DNA of 64,000 bases, taken from the NCBI GenBank assembly GCA_910574455.1, contig CAJSYZ010000004.1:2791528-2855527 (forward strand), read 5' to 3'. Source of the stretch: Trichaptum fuscoviolaceum (Eukaryota > Basidiomycota > Agaricomycetes > Hymenochaetales > Trichaptaceae). The notes below the pieces were generated by a model. It saw only the letters and a program-made list of their open reading frames with translations, was not told the origin of the DNA and did no database searches. The position numbers were made by a program, and so were the translations under genes. This document shows positions 1 to 11,767 of this stretch, in pieces; the first letter of the stretch is position 1, and every line of letters starts with the position of its first letter.

Positions 1-3000
1 TGGTAAATTCATCTACTCCTCTTCAATGATCGAAGGTGTAGACGTGGAATTCGTTCACAACTCTACCTGGCATTGCTTCAAATTGTGGTTAGTCTCCTTT
101 CTCTATGCCCTTCGTCAATCATCTTACTAGTTTGCCAGGTACGGTGAACCTAAGTACACCATCCCTCGGCAGGTTATTCCGGCTGGTAGGGAAATGCGAC
201 TGGAGCTTCGACCGCCAATGATTCAAGTCCTCCGGCTGACTCAGAATGACTCATTGACAGTCATAAGTACACCTCCAGAGTATGTCACAGTATCCGCATC
301 TGCTAGCTTGGACGAACTCTTCAGTCTCGTGAAAGAGAGCGAGGGCCTTCCCGCTCATGCTGTTATTCGACTTTGGCGAGTGGACAACACAGACACAGAC
401 GGCAAACTCTTCACTACCGCGAAACTTCTCAAAGACGGAGGTCAACTTATCAGTGCTCAGAATGAAGCACAGAAGACCGTCGAGGAGGCCTTGATCCAGA
501 ATGAGGATGCTCTAGTGGTTGAACTGCAAGAGTCTGGCCAATGGCTAGTGAACAAAGATGATGTTAAGGACTTGGGCTCGTCGCATGAGAACCCATTATT
601 CGCATCGGGATCGGACTTTTTTTCCAACATTACCCCGGGGACGTCAAAGTCGATAACGAATCCCGCTTCATCCTTTGGCCCTTCACCTCCCCCTTCTGTT
701 TTTACAACTCTTGCAAAAGAACTTTCAATATTTTCTGGCAAAGGAAAGACGTCAGGCAAGGGAGCCACTCCGGGCACCCTAGGACTTGTTAACATGGGCA
801 ACACGTGTTTTATGAATTCAGCCCTCCAGTGCCTCGCTCATACAGAGGTTTTAATCGACTACTTCCTCCGTGAGTTTCTTGACCAAAAACAATTGCGTTG
901 CTCATATGTTCGTTTTAGATGGTGTATACGAGACTGAGCTCAACCCTGACAATCCTCTGGGTATGCAAGGTGAAATCGCTGAAGCTTTTGGAGCATTACT
1001 TGAACGTATATGGTCCGGTGGGGCCTCGATGTCATATGCGCCGCGCGAGTTCAAAATGAAGCTTCAACGTTTTGCCCCCCAATTCTCAGGCTATCAACAA
1101 CATGATTCGCAAGAACTAGTTGCGTTTCTTCTCGATGGGCTGCATGAGGATCTCAACCGCATCAAGAAGAAACCATACGTCGAGAAGCCCGATTGGGAAG
1201 GAGGAGGAGACAAGGAACTTGTTGAGTTTGCGAAGGAGAGCTGGAAAGGCTATCTGCAACGCAACGATAGTGTGATCGTGGACCTCTTCCAAGGCCAATA
1301 TAGGAGCACGTTAGTCTGCCCTGAATGTCAGAAAGTGGGTAATCGGTATCGTCTGATAAAGTCTGCGATTGATTGATCGGCTTCTAGGTATCAATAACTT
1401 TTGATCCATTCATGTACCTCACATTACCCCTACCAGTTCAGAAGAAGTGGATACACAAGATCTTTTATGTTCCATGGGACGTTAGCAAACCTCATCTCCG
1501 AGTTCCGGTCAAACTGAATCGCAATGCCACCTTCAAAGAAGTACGGCAACTCCTTGGCCGTTGGATGGAAGTCGAACCAGACAACGTATGAGTAGATAAT
1601 CTTATGTCTGATGCTGGCGCTAATTGATTTGACATAGTTATTGACCATGGAGGTATTCAGTAACAGGTTCTACAAGGATCTTGACGACACAGTCCCCGTC
1701 GCGGACATGGTTGAAGCAGACATTATTGTATGTTACGAGCTTCCTTGCCATGCTCAGCAATCTCGCACGTGGAAGCCCGACCCAGATCCGACGAAGGACC
1801 CCCTCATTGTACCTGTTCATCTCTGCAAAGAGTCTCCCACTACAAGCCGGTACTCTTACTCTCGTTTTACACCTGGGTTCTCCTATCCGTTCGTGATTGT
1901 ACTAGATTATGACCAGCTACGCGACAAGGACAAGATCTACGCTGCCGTAATCGAGCGTTTGGAGCGCTGGACTGTACAGTCAGATTCGTTGTACACACAA
2001 GAGGCAAGTGATACTGTGGAACAAGTAAGCTTTGCGAATCCACGCAGTACTACGCCAGTGACCGAGATTCGGGAAAATGGAGACATTACAGTGGTTGTCG
2101 AGGATGCGCCTGATGAAGGGGACATCGCGGACGAAAAGTCTGCTATATTCGAAGAGAATGTATCGATGGCAGATGCAGAAGACAAGATTATCAGAAAAGT
2201 CAAACCGAAGTCGGATCTCTTCCAGATGCATATCCAAACTGGGCACGAAAGGCTTGGAACGGGTACGACAACATCAACCTGGTCTTCTACTGTCTCCCAG
2301 AAATGGGAAACATGGGCAGCTCGAGAGAAGTCTTATGGTGGCGACGAACTCCCGGCGCTCCTGCACGAGGGTGATGCTCTTTATTGTGAATGGGATACCC
2401 ACCTCAGACAATTCTTCTTCGGCGACGAACCGAAATATGAATCTGCCCGTTGGGGGGACGATGGCTGGGAAGACTTCATTCACCCGGAGTTCGAGGCGGA
2501 ACGAAAAGCATCATCGACTCGTAAGAACAAGGGAATTACGCTCCATGATTGTCTGTTGGAGTTCACTAAGGAAGAGCAGCTTGGGGAGGACGACTTGTGG
2601 TATTGTCCTCGATGCAAGAAGCATCAGCAAGCAACAAAAAAGTTCGACCTTTGGACAGTTCCCGACATACTAGTTGTGCACCTAAAACGGTTTAGTAACA
2701 GCCGTATGTTGCGTGACAAAATTGATGCCTTCGTTGAGTTTCCAGTTGAGGGCCTTGATCTCAGCGAATTCGGTGGCGAACGGGAGGTGACTAAGCGACT
2801 GAGTGAACAAGGAGTTGATATCGAAGAGCTGGGACTTTCCAGCGCCGACGAACCTTTGATCTATGACTTGTATGCGGTCGATGAGCACTTAGGTGGCCTG
2901 GGAGGTGGTCATTACCGTGCATATGCTTTGAATTCTACAGGTGGCGCATGGTATCATTTTGATGATTCTTTCGTCAGCCGAACTGAAGCGTCGGATGCTG

Positions 3001-3787
3001 TGGTAAGTAGTGTCTTTGATAAAGTACGGATTGGTCTGCTAATGATATTCCCTTTTAGAATGCAAATGCATATCTCTTGTTCTACAAGCGCCGAACAACA
3101 AGTCGGCCACTTGGTGGCAAGTCCCACGAATTGATAAAAGCTGCGCAACGAGAAGCTGCTGTCGACGTTTCTGCCGATATACAATTACCTACGCCTCCGA
3201 ATGAAGATGACACATCATCCGCACAACGTTCAGACATGGAGGATGGTTCTTCTTCTAATGGTACGATACACGGCCGCACGTCTGCACTTGATACGAATTT
3301 GTTTGGTTCTGAAGGTATACAGAGAAGGGGGTTTCGCTCGCTTCCGACGCCACCGTCGGGGACGTCTCCGCCTGCAAGTACGGCCACTGATCAGGACACG
3401 GAACCCCCGTCCTTCGAAGATTCGCAATTCGATGAGATTGTAGCGACTAATGAATTGCTTACTTTCGGATTCGAGTTCCCGGACCCCTCAAGCTCCGGTT
3501 CACCATCATCGTCCGTGGAGGTGGAGGCCGATGATAGGCCCTTAGATCTTGAGCTCGACGCAAACTTCTTTGAGGACAACAATTTAGAGGGCGGCTTGTA
3601 CGGCAGTGGCCACTTAAGCAGTCAACTAGACTTCAGCTCCGTGGATAATCCTCAGAAGTGGTCTGCAGGGGAAGGATGGGGGGATCGACGTGACGAAACG
3701 ACGAATCACTATGATAAGGACGTGGCATCGGGCGATACCTTCATGACTCCTCTGCGTCAGAGCTCTTTGCTGGACATCGACGAATAG
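1..3787 (+). CDS. Ubiquitin C-terminal hydrolase, UBP12/USP4-11-15 type (5' partial, 6 exons)
   Basis: Cysteine-type deubiquitinase that removes ubiquitin from proteins. Seen: exons <1-87, 139-869, 919-1334, 1388-1585, 1638-3002 and 3059-3787 join in one frame (reading from base 2) into 1174 residues ending at TAG 3785-3787; all introns are GT-AG and 49-56 nt. The first residues and the WYGEP join look like the end of a DUSP domain, followed by a ubiquitin-like stretch. The Cys box [10 protein letters not shown] is near 806 and the His box GGGHYRAYA near 2910. Two zinc-ribbon pairs flank a long acidic insert: CPEC near 1320 and CPRC near 2607. The tail of about 240 residues after the last intron is Ser/Pro/Asp-rich and unassigned. 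The family assignment follows from USP boxes and domain order; the exact orthologue is inferred. The N-terminus lies outside the window. The 1335 donor (GTGGGT) was chosen because it alone keeps the conserved [13 protein letters not shown] block in frame. Confidence 0.93.
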
Positions 3788-4437
3788 TCCTTAGCCCCTT
3801 TTCGATCCGCGCGTTCATTCTCATGAATCAGGTCGACTCCTAAACCGCGTCCACCCACTGACTTCAACTTAGAGGTTTTGTGTCACTGCACATTTCACTT
3901 CACGATGAACACTGGCATTAGCTATCTTTGTAACTTTTTAAGCCCTGCCGCACGTAGCTAGTCGCACCCTTTCACTGGTTGATGCATTCAAAATATCGTG
4001 CGCAGACTATTTTGCGAATATCTGTATTATTTACGTCTTTTCTCACTTTTCACATTCCTATATACAAAATCCTCCATCAACCGTAATGGAGCGCATGTAC
4101 AATGAGTAAATCATCTCAGTAAGCCAGATTGTCTGTCAGGTGAGAGAAGACTACAGTCCAAAATCCGAAGCATCTTTTCTGAATCTTACAGTAAGTTAGC
4201 ATAACCGGCGATCCATGCTGCCAAAGATCTCCACCTGCCTGATTATTTGACTGACACTAATCAAGTTGTGCTTGAGGTGTCTGGCTAATAACCTGAGTAA
4301 CACCCTCTGTAGACGATAAGCACACTAAACCGGTTTTCCATCATGAGTGTATTTTCATGGGTTGCTTGCGAGATACAGTAACAAGGGAAGAAGAGAATCG
4401 CATGCGTCATGGAAAGCAATAAATGAAAGGAATCCGT
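3788..4437. other. Convergent intergenic region between the USP and eL43 genes
   Basis: This holds the 3' UTRs of two convergently transcribed genes. No ORF with coding character and no RNA gene was recognised. It is AT-rich with no repeats shared with the rest of the window. Confidence 0.6.
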
Positions 4438-5031
4438 CTATGCCTCAGTGATCTCGCGGAGTCGACGAATTGTGCTATTGGTTACGGTCAAGACAGTGAT
4501 AATGACATTTGATAGAAGTTTCGACTCACCTGCGCACTGTTGCAGCAGCCGTAGTGGACACGGTCCAAGCTCCCCCAGCAATGACCTTCTTGCACGAACG
4601 GCACTCCCAAATGCCGACATTGGTGCGCTTCACAGAGTCCTACAGAGGGCATGCCCAGGATTAGCTACCCTATCCTTTCAGAGAATGTATTTGATAGATC
4701 CATGCCTTGCCGCAGAAGGTGCATGTGTAGCGAGCGTGCTGGGTGATTTCCATCTAATACCGACATTGAATTAGACCTCTATCTTCACGAAAGCAGATAT
4801 TGGAACGCACCTTTTTGACCTGCTTACGCAGGGAGGCACCGTAACGCTAAATATCCCCAAATCGACAGATCGACAATGTATGAGACTCCGTGCATTCCCT
4901 CCAACTTAACGAATTGTACTTGCCGTGCCGTATTTTCCGGTGACGCCAACCTTGCGAGTGCGTTTTGTCTATAGCATATGCAGGAGTCAGCCAGGCCGCA
5001 CTACATAGATCTCTCATTGAGAACATACCAT
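4438..5031 (-). CDS. RPL43: 60S ribosomal protein eL43 (L37a), complete, 6 exons
   Basis: Structural zinc-ribbon protein of the large ribosomal subunit. Seen: the complement of 5029-5031, 4924-4968, 4811-4846, 4706-4753, 4530-4639 and 4438-4474 sums to 279 nt, i.e. 92 residues plus stop, the usual eL43 length. The product has the family landmarks [13 protein letters not shown], a CTFC and CRSC zinc-ribbon pair, VGIWECRSC and [12 protein letters not shown]. The first exon carries only the ATG before a GTATGT donor. Two of the five introns use GC donors: 4847-4923 (GCAAGT) and 4640-4705 (GCATGG). Using any GT nearby would break or stop the conserved protein, so the GC-AG calls are well constrained. 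It converges on the USP gene. Small early exons and an ATG-only exon are common in ribosomal protein genes. Confidence 0.95.
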
Positions 5032-5353
5032 TGCTGAAGGTGTCGGGTTGTTGTCGTTGAGCGGTCTGGCGTACAGTAAATTCCGTATACCTGCAGCACG
5101 TACTCACACTTTGGGAATAAGGTTTGAGTCCACTGTACAGTTATACAAATAAGGCCAAATATGCGCTTAAAAGTATGCATGACGTAAGCAACGCTTTGTT
5201 GGACAGAACAACGCTCATCATTTTCTTGCATCTCGTGTAACTGAATTTCATTATTTTTAGGTTACAGTGCGTACAGTTTACATGCCATACGTCGTTCATT
5301 GAGTAGGAACTCACCATAGTGCTTTAAACAACTGCACAGGAGTGGGAATACAC
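5032..5353 (-). promoter_or_regulatory. Upstream region of RPL43
   Basis: The 322 bases between the RPL43 start codon and the end of the next gene must hold the RPL43 5' UTR and core promoter, which is inference from position. Pyrimidine-rich runs occur, but no defined element such as a TATA box or a known factor site could be assigned. Confidence 0.4.
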
Positions 5354-6885
5354 TCAAATATCGACCATCCTCCAAAACGGAGGCTTACTGTATAGATCGA
5401 GTACTACTCCACGGAAGTCGCATGCATCCTGTGCCTTCGGACAAGGATGCCCGTCTGACAACTCGTCTCCTTCCACTGGGGAGCGGTTGAACGCTAACTC
5501 ATAATTATACACGACGATTTTTCGAAGTTCTGGAGTCCGGGTCTTGTTCAACACCAGCGAGGGAAGATGAGCATCGATGAGCGGCCAGGGAGAAATCCAC
5601 ATGTCAAACCAGCTGAATTGCAGTTCTTCGAGAGAAGAGGGTAGAACATCGAGGAACTCCGCGACCTGTGCGTTCTGGCTTTGGATATGTAGCAGACGAA
5701 GAGAAGAGCAAGCTGCGACAAGAGCACGAGATTGAGTTAGGTTGTATCCTGAAAAGCCACCTTTATTGATGATATGCAGCGTATATAGGTTCGAGAGAGT
5801 TAATTGAACGGATGGGAACGTCCGTACTAGGGCATATGTGTCGAATGCGCTGAAGAGCGTCATATCCAAAGATAAAGCTGCAGGACGTCCGTCATTTGAT
5901 GAAAGAGACTGAAGGAGATATCCGACATTGTTTGTCTGCTCATCTGCCGTGAGTTGGGCATGTACATTTATCAATCGCTGAGTCAGTGGCGGCATGATGT
6001 CCGGGGACATCCCGCGAAAGTTCCAACCGCTGAGCACTAGGGTAATCAGGTTGGGTAGAGGCCTCAGAGCATCTATTAAAGTCAGAAAGCTGCGGCTAGG
6101 GTACCCGTAGTTGCATTGCCAAGACAGCGCTTTAAGCGCCCTCAGGCGTGCGATGGCGGGTACCAAAACAGATTCGTCCAAACCACATTCTTTTATAGTG
6201 AGAGTCAGAAGATATGGCATTCGTTTCAGCAAGCTGGCGAGATCGTTCTCTATATCGCTGTGCTGGAACGAATGTGAATTTTGACCTCGTCCTTGATATC
6301 TTGTGCTGAAAAACGTTCCAAAGGAGATGAATAAGTCCTTCGTGTGGCGACCAGGGAGTGGACTGCGTAAGAGGCGAACAATCTCTTGTGGCGTCCGCAC
6401 GACAATGCGATATGCAAGTCGCTGTTGGCTGAGTATGGTCCAGGTTCGATGTACGAGGGCGCACTGTCGTAAGCAATCCGAGCGTAGAATCTCAATGCGA
6501 TCAATATCGGGAAGTTGATACTCCAGAGGTTCATCCATGAGCTCTGGATCAGTGGCGATGTGGTTCAAAATGCATTCAAGAATTGGGTAGACTGAGAGGA
6601 AGAGTCCGAACGCGCTGTTCGTAACGCTTCCCGCTGGGCTGCAACTGTAGCATCAATTTCGCTAACACTTCGAATCCGAACTTGCTGTGCATTGAAGGCT
6701 GGATGCAGTAGACTTTGTATAAACAAATCGATGACGGTGGAACCGAGTCCGGTTTCAAGCCGTAAGCGAGCGATGAGGGCATCGGCCGGATTGGAGAAAA
6801 CAATGGTCATGTCTGAGGTCGGATCGTAAGCACATAGATCCATGTCTGGTTCGCGATGCAGCTTGTATACTGTAGAAGTCCACAA
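5354..6885 (-). CDS. F-box-like / leucine-rich hypothetical protein
   Basis: Resembles the large Agaricomycete set of F-box-like proteins, which may act as substrate adaptors of SCF ubiquitin ligases (family knowledge; substrate unknown). Seen: a 404-residue open frame (5354-6568) begins within an F-box-like stretch (ILECILNHIATDP, then LRQCALVHRTW), followed by repeats with regularly spaced leucines (LLTLTIKECGL, NLITLVLSGW, NLYTLHIINKGG). A second open frame, 6565-6885, lies just upstream in another phase. A GT-AG intron from the GTGTTA after the AQQVRIR codons to the CTCTCAG near 6595 would join them in phase, but the donor is weak. A frameshifted copy is the alternative. The true start is not fixed; CTACAG near 6870 could be an acceptor for a further upstream exon. 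Confidence 0.55.
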
Positions 6886-7689
6886 AAAGCAGAGAAGGTA
6901 GTCACGACTAAGTGCAAGTCTCTTTTTTAATTTAATCCGAGTCAGCCATCTTGATGTGGGCGCAGTAACTCCATTAGACAGAATCCCGGTGCCCTGAGAT
7001 TAAAATACAGGAGCGCGAGGACCATGAGCACACATGCACAGCGCTGTTGTGCGGGGATGTAATGGTGATGATATATAGCAATACTTACTAACATGTTCTC
7101 GTATATCCACTTGCCACTTTGATTGGCCCGTCCGAGGTTGAGTTCGAATCTCGCTGCATCCGGACTCTGCTAGCTTGAGGGTCAAACTACTTTGCAATCG
7201 TTTTCTGAATAGTACATAAGATTCTAAAGTGAGAATCAGAACGCTAGCAGAGATCTGGGAGCTTACAATAGGGTACTAGTTCAAGCTCGAATAATATCAG
7301 CAAGAAATCTCGTTGAAAGGATAATCTATGACCAAGAAGACTGAGTGCCATGATACCTCGCTCCAGAAATATCTCGGACCAAGAAACGTCCCACCACCAA
7401 ATGAGATTACAAGATACAGGTCTTGCGATATACGAGCTGGAAAAGAAAGGGCTGACATCCACTCTGAAATCGAGCTTGTCGCCAGATGTTGCGGAAGGGT
7501 CTAAAGTGCGTGTGTGAGACTCGGACTTGCTTGCGCGAGAAGCCCACTGGCAAATGCTCGGCGGGTGCCACAAATACAAGTGCCGACCGAACTTCAATTT
7601 ACCCGACCCTGTGGCACAAACCAACTGGATGACAGAACGTCTCCACTACTACTTGTACATACTTGACTCTTCACCTCCTTCAGACACCA
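6886..7689. other. Region without a recognised gene
   Basis: No convincing coding frame. A short stretch around 7135-7165 (GAGTTCGAATCTC) resembles a Pol III B box but has no matching acceptor stem or A box at tRNA distance, so it is not called a tRNA. Confidence 0.5.
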
Positions 7690-7915
7690 GTACCAGCAGC
7701 TCCAGTTTTACCAAAGCCACTAACTACTGCAAAGACGTGGAGTAATTTTACGCAGTAAATATTCCGTGAAGTAACTTAGAGAAGCAATAATAAATAATTA
7801 AAAGTGAACGAGGACGAGATTCGAACACACGACCCGCGTCAGAATAAGAATTACCATAAAGAGAAGCCGCGCTCAAGTCAACTACACTACTGAGGCTTAT
7901 ACTATCTTGCCTCAC
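7690..7915 (-). repeat. tRNA-derived SINE-like element, copy a (head to the right)
   Basis: Read on the minus strand, it starts with a tRNA-like head: an A-box-like TAGTGTAGTTGAC near 7900 and a B-box-like TGTTCGAATCTCG near 7825. It then runs into an AT-rich body and a tail ending near 7690. The tail matches copy b in inverted orientation, including the 20-bp block at 7721-7740 that is the exact reverse complement of 8306-8325. No functional tRNA fold is claimed. Confidence 0.6.
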
Positions 7916-7938
7916 TTAGTAATTATATACTGTCCCAA

Positions 7939-8095
7939 CGGGGCGCAGCCCCGCAAGGAGTTAGGGTTATTGTTAGGGTTATTGTTAGGGTTATTTAAGG
8001 GTTAGTGGGGGGTTTGGGGGGCTCTGCCCCCCATAGTTAGGAGTTAGGGTTTGGGTAAGGGTTAGGGTAGATAGGTAGTTAGGGTTGTTAGGCTT
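7939..8095. repeat. Interstitial telomere-like (TTAGGG) degenerate repeats with GC hairpins
   Basis: Several GTTAGGG units separated by short spacers at 7958-8000 and 8040-8092. Two perfect short hairpins lie here: CGGGGC/GCCCCG with a GCA loop at 7939-7953, and GGGGGGC/GCCCCCC with a TCT loop at 8016-8032. TTAGGG is the usual telomere unit in filamentous fungi, so this may be a relic of telomere healing or capture. It lies between the heads of two inverted SINE-like elements. Confidence 0.7.
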
Positions 8096-8109
8096 AGTAT
8101 TGAGGATAT

Positions 8110-8358
8110 ATATAATCCCCCTTAGTGTAGTGGTTAATATGTCGTATTAGAATGTTTCCGGTTTAGGCTTTTATAGAGTCGTAAGTTCGAGTCACGTTTG
8201 TGTTGTTCACTTATATTTTGTATTTGTTACCACGCTATTTGGTATTACCACTTTGTATTACTTGGGTATTATTTCTACGTGGAATAATTACTGCTCTGAT
8301 TTACCCCACGTCTTTGCAGTAGTTACTGGACTTGGTAATACTGGATTGGCTGGTACGC
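8110..8358 (+). repeat. tRNA-derived SINE-like element, copy b (inverted to copy a)
   Basis: The head has an A-box-like TAGTGTAGTGGTTA near 8127 and a B-box-like AAGTTCGAGTCAC near 8185. The AT-rich body and tail (8265-8345) are homologous to copy a on the other strand. The tail ends directly at the broken 3' end of LINE copy L1 (8362). Confidence 0.6.
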
Positions 8359-8361
8359 CTC

Positions 8362-10925
8362 AAGCGCCTCGGTAAACACCAAGGATCCACCTGCAAGCGG
8401 TGTTTTGGACGCCCTGTAGACGAGCCACAAGGGTCTTCTGGCGGGTGCCAGTGTACCAAACCGGCGCAGCCCATGCGAGGACTGTTCTGACGCAGGCTGA
8501 GTAGAGCTGGCGAAGGTTGAGGGCGGACATGCCTCGCTCTGTGTTGGCGAGCAGGCGAATGGCAGCGAGTGTGGAGAGGCCCTTGGAGCGCATGCGCTCA
8601 ACATGGGGTTTGAAAGACAAGGCCGGATCCCACCAGATCCCCAACCACCGAAGTGGGATGAAGGGCTTAATGAGAGTGTCCTCGTCGAGTTGGACGCCCC
8701 GGGAGTCCCAGCCGCGATATCTTTGGCGACGCCCAGGGGGGTGGAAATGGAGGAGCTCGGTCTTCGCGGTCTCGATGTTGAGATTGATGTCGTTGAAGTT
8801 CGAGTTGAGGTGGTGGTAAGCGCCTACTAAGTTCCTGCAGTTGGCGGTGATTGATGTGCCAGTGATGGCAATCATGTGGTCGTCGACGTATGCCAGGAGC
8901 TCGCAGTCAGGGTGGTGGAACCGCTGAATCGCAATAGCTGCAAAAAGAGTGGAGAGAATGGGTGAGACTGGGGAGCCCTGAGGCGTCCCAAAGTCCGGTT
9001 TACGGACACTAGGGAGTGTGGTGCCATCGAAAGAGATAGCAGCCTCCCGCCCAGTCATGAAAGAAAGGCACCAGTCCGCCATGTCTGGCGAACAACCTAA
9101 CTCCAAGAGCCGGTGGTGGAGATGTTGTGGATGAACCGAGTCAAAGAAGCCTTGTATGTCCACCGCTAGGACAGAACACACTTTGTCTTCCGACTGGGCT
9201 TTCTCCACAATCTGTAAAAGGCGTTGGGCGGCGTCGTAGACAGAGTGTCCTTGACGACCGCCGTACTGGTTTGGGGGAAGCCAGTTCTGGGTGTTAGCCA
9301 GAAACTGGAGACGGTTAGCAATGATCTTCTCAAGGAGTTTCCCTAAGGTCTCCCAAGAGTAATCGGTCTGTAGGACCGAGGAGAAAATTGGTCCTTCTTG
9401 TTTGGCTTCCTGAGCATTACTACCTTCGTTATCCGCCAGCACGCGCTGGGTGGTGGCCCAAGCGCAGACAGTCGTTGAACAAAGATAGCACCTCCTTAGC
9501 GAAGGATCCAATCACCCATTTGAGGGGACGCTATCCAACGCCCGAGGGGCCAGGAGCAGACAAGTTGGAAGTGCCGGCCAGGGCGTCCATAAGCTCTTTC
9601 ATGAGTATTGGAGGCGCCGCTGCAGAAGGTGGGGGCAGCGGGCGTAAGCCCGCTGCTGGAAGTGGAGGGGGAGGAGGAAAGTAGGTAGAATGAAACAACT
9701 CAGCTTTCTCCTGCTCAGTAATGGTGAAGGTGCCGTCTGGTTTCCTCAGCGAAGGCACAGGAGTAGGGCGGATACCGAGACCGCGCTTGGCCCAGCTCCA
9801 GATATTGGTGGAATTGGCGTCTTTCACCTGTTCTGCATAGAACACGCGACGCGCTGCTCTGGTGGTGGCTTTGAAGGCGCGTTTAGCAGCGGCGCGCAAA
9901 CGGGCGGTAGGGGCGTCCTTAATTGCCGCAAGAGAGGATGAGCACTCAGGGGACCACCATGGGACCTCTGTCTTGGAGCGCTTTCTGGGTTTAGTCATTG
10001 ATTCCATCGCCGCCACCATTGCAGATTGAATGGCTTTGGCTTTGGCATCTAGTTCAGCCTTGTCTGACGCAGGAAGCGCGAACGCCTCATGCAGCAAGGG
10101 AAAGGCAGTAGCACACCACGCCTCTCTGTCATCATTAGACAGTCTGGGGGGCCGTGGAAGGTGGACGAACGGTCCAACTGGCACCTCCCATGTGAGTAGG
10201 GTGTGGTCTGAGAGAGCGGAGTGGGAGCTGGTGAATGTGTCCATCACCTGCTCTGGTGGGATATTGGGCGCAGTCCAGACCATATCGATCGGACAACGCG
10301 GCCCATCTTTACCCGGACGAGTGTCCACATCTGGGTGATGGGCAGGCTCATGTCCATGCTCTCGGAAGAAGTCATCCAAGGGTTGCCCCCTGTTTGACTC
10401 GGCATTGGAACATGGCAACTCTGACCAGGAACGATGCCGGCGATTGAAGTCGCCAGCGATCATTAGGGAAGCGGCTATTGCCGGGGTGAGACTGAAGAGA
10501 AACGACTCACCTGGGTAAGTGTGGGTTGGGGCTACCCTCTCTGGCGCCTGCTGGCCGTAGTAATTGCAGAGGCGGACAGTGTGGGTAGAGCGAACCTCAA
10601 TAGTCAGGACATCAGTGCCATGTGACGCTGCACCGACAATAGACCATGAGTGTGTTGGAAGGGACCGTGAGACGTAAGTAACCACCCGCGGACGGGTGGC
10701 CGGTGGGAGGCAGGGGACGTAACCTGGAATAGAGGGGACATTGAAGACGTCATCTCCATCTGGGTTAGTCAATGAGGGTTGGGTACCGATCTTGTACCAG
10801 GGCGGTTCCTGGATAAGCAATAGGTGTGGGGGGCGGGGGTTGTCAGCAAGAAGAGGAAAAAGAGAATGAATTGCTGCTAATGAGTGGGCAGCATTCCACT
10901 GAAGGACACAGATTGTGTCAGTCAT
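8362..10925 (-). pseudogene. LINE L1 ORF2 (endonuclease-RT), broken
   Basis: Starts at ATG 10925-10923, overlapping the ORF1 stop as ATGA. The first 464 codons hold an apurinic-type endonuclease domain (QWNAAHS, IQEPPW, AGDFNRRH, SDHTLLTWE). An in-frame TAG at 9531-9533 precedes the RT domain, exactly as in L2. A 1-base loss near 9357 (relative to L2) shifts the frame at the start of RT. The RT core with GTPQGSPVSP and YVDDHM remains readable to 8362, where the element ends. RNase H is absent. Not expected to give a full protein. Confidence 0.85.
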
Positions 10926-11767
10926 TCTCCTTGCTCCATAGTGTCGTCGGGCGAATCAGAGTCTGAATCGGACTCATCATCGTTTGGTGAGGGGCCATAC
11001 TTACGCCTCTGAGGGCACTTCACAGATGTGGATCTATGAGGGCCTTGGCAGTTAGCGCAGAGACGGGGGTGGGAGCATGGGGTGCCAGCTGGGACAGCTT
11101 CCTGAGCGCAGGTTGGGCACTTCGAGCGGTGATATTTAGTGGCATGCAGGCCGGCGCAATACGCACATGTGATAGGGGCTTTGCAGCCCCTGCTGGAATG
11201 ACCAAGCGCCTGGCATCTGTCGCACTGAGAGAAGCCTGGGCGCATTGGTGGGATGGATAGGCGGAGCCGGAGTCCGAAGAGCCACACGGTCGGCTTTTTG
11301 AGGAGCTTCTCGCGTATTTCTCCTTTCTCTCTGTCTGCAAAGGTAAATATAACCGGGCAAATCTCGAGTTTCTCTTTCTCGAGTGCATCTGATTGTGCTG
11401 TGTAATGGGGGGGGACAATGTACTGGAGGTCGCTAAGAATGGGATTGCTGTTAAACTCGGCCAGCAGATCCTCCTGAGTGTACGTCGTCCGCTGACCCTT
11501 GGGAAGAGTAGTGTCCCTAGTAGGGACCATGGAAATCCTAAGGGTGGACCGCGGACGGACCCGGGTTGCAGTGAGTACCGGTGGCACTTGCATGGTACCC
11601 GTGTAGCAAATGGGAGCCAAGTGAGCACACAGGGCGCCCGCATGGCTATCAAGAGCGCTTTCGACCGCCATGCCCTCAGTAGAGCCTGGACGGTTAGTGA
11701 ACGTGCATACGATGCGGCCTTTAGTGTTGAAAACCGCAGACCGCACCAGAAGACGCTTTGTGGTGGG
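10922..11767 (-). pseudogene. LINE L1 ORF1, C-terminal part with zinc knuckles
   Basis: Gag-like nucleic-acid-binding ORF1. Three cysteine-rich knuckles are visible near 11000-11230 (CDRCQALGHSSRGC, then CAYC and CANC groups), with an acidic Ser/Asp tail before the stop. The frame is open, but the 5' half is separated by the 6.2-kb copia insertion and carries small indels (see 17973-18818). Confidence 0.85.

Larger units (their letters stand above)
8362..11767 (-). mobile_element. Tad/L1-like LINE copy L1, downstream part (3' truncated)
   Basis: Non-LTR retrotransposon carrying ORF1 (zinc knuckles) and ORF2 (endonuclease plus RT). Aligned by eye with copy L2, it loses homology at 8362, where the RT C-terminus, RNase H and tail are missing and SINE-like copy b follows. 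At 11767 it is cut by copia element A and resumes at 17973; the 5-bp target GTGGG is present on both sides of A. Confidence 0.9.

Noticed and set aside
7131..7170. Possible tRNA (GAGTTCGAATCTC, B-box-like)
   Set aside because: No matching acceptor stem, D arm or A box at proper distance; at best another SINE remnant.
7244..7624. 126-codon minus-strand frame
   Set aside because: No recognisable motif, no splice partners and weak coding character; likely chance.
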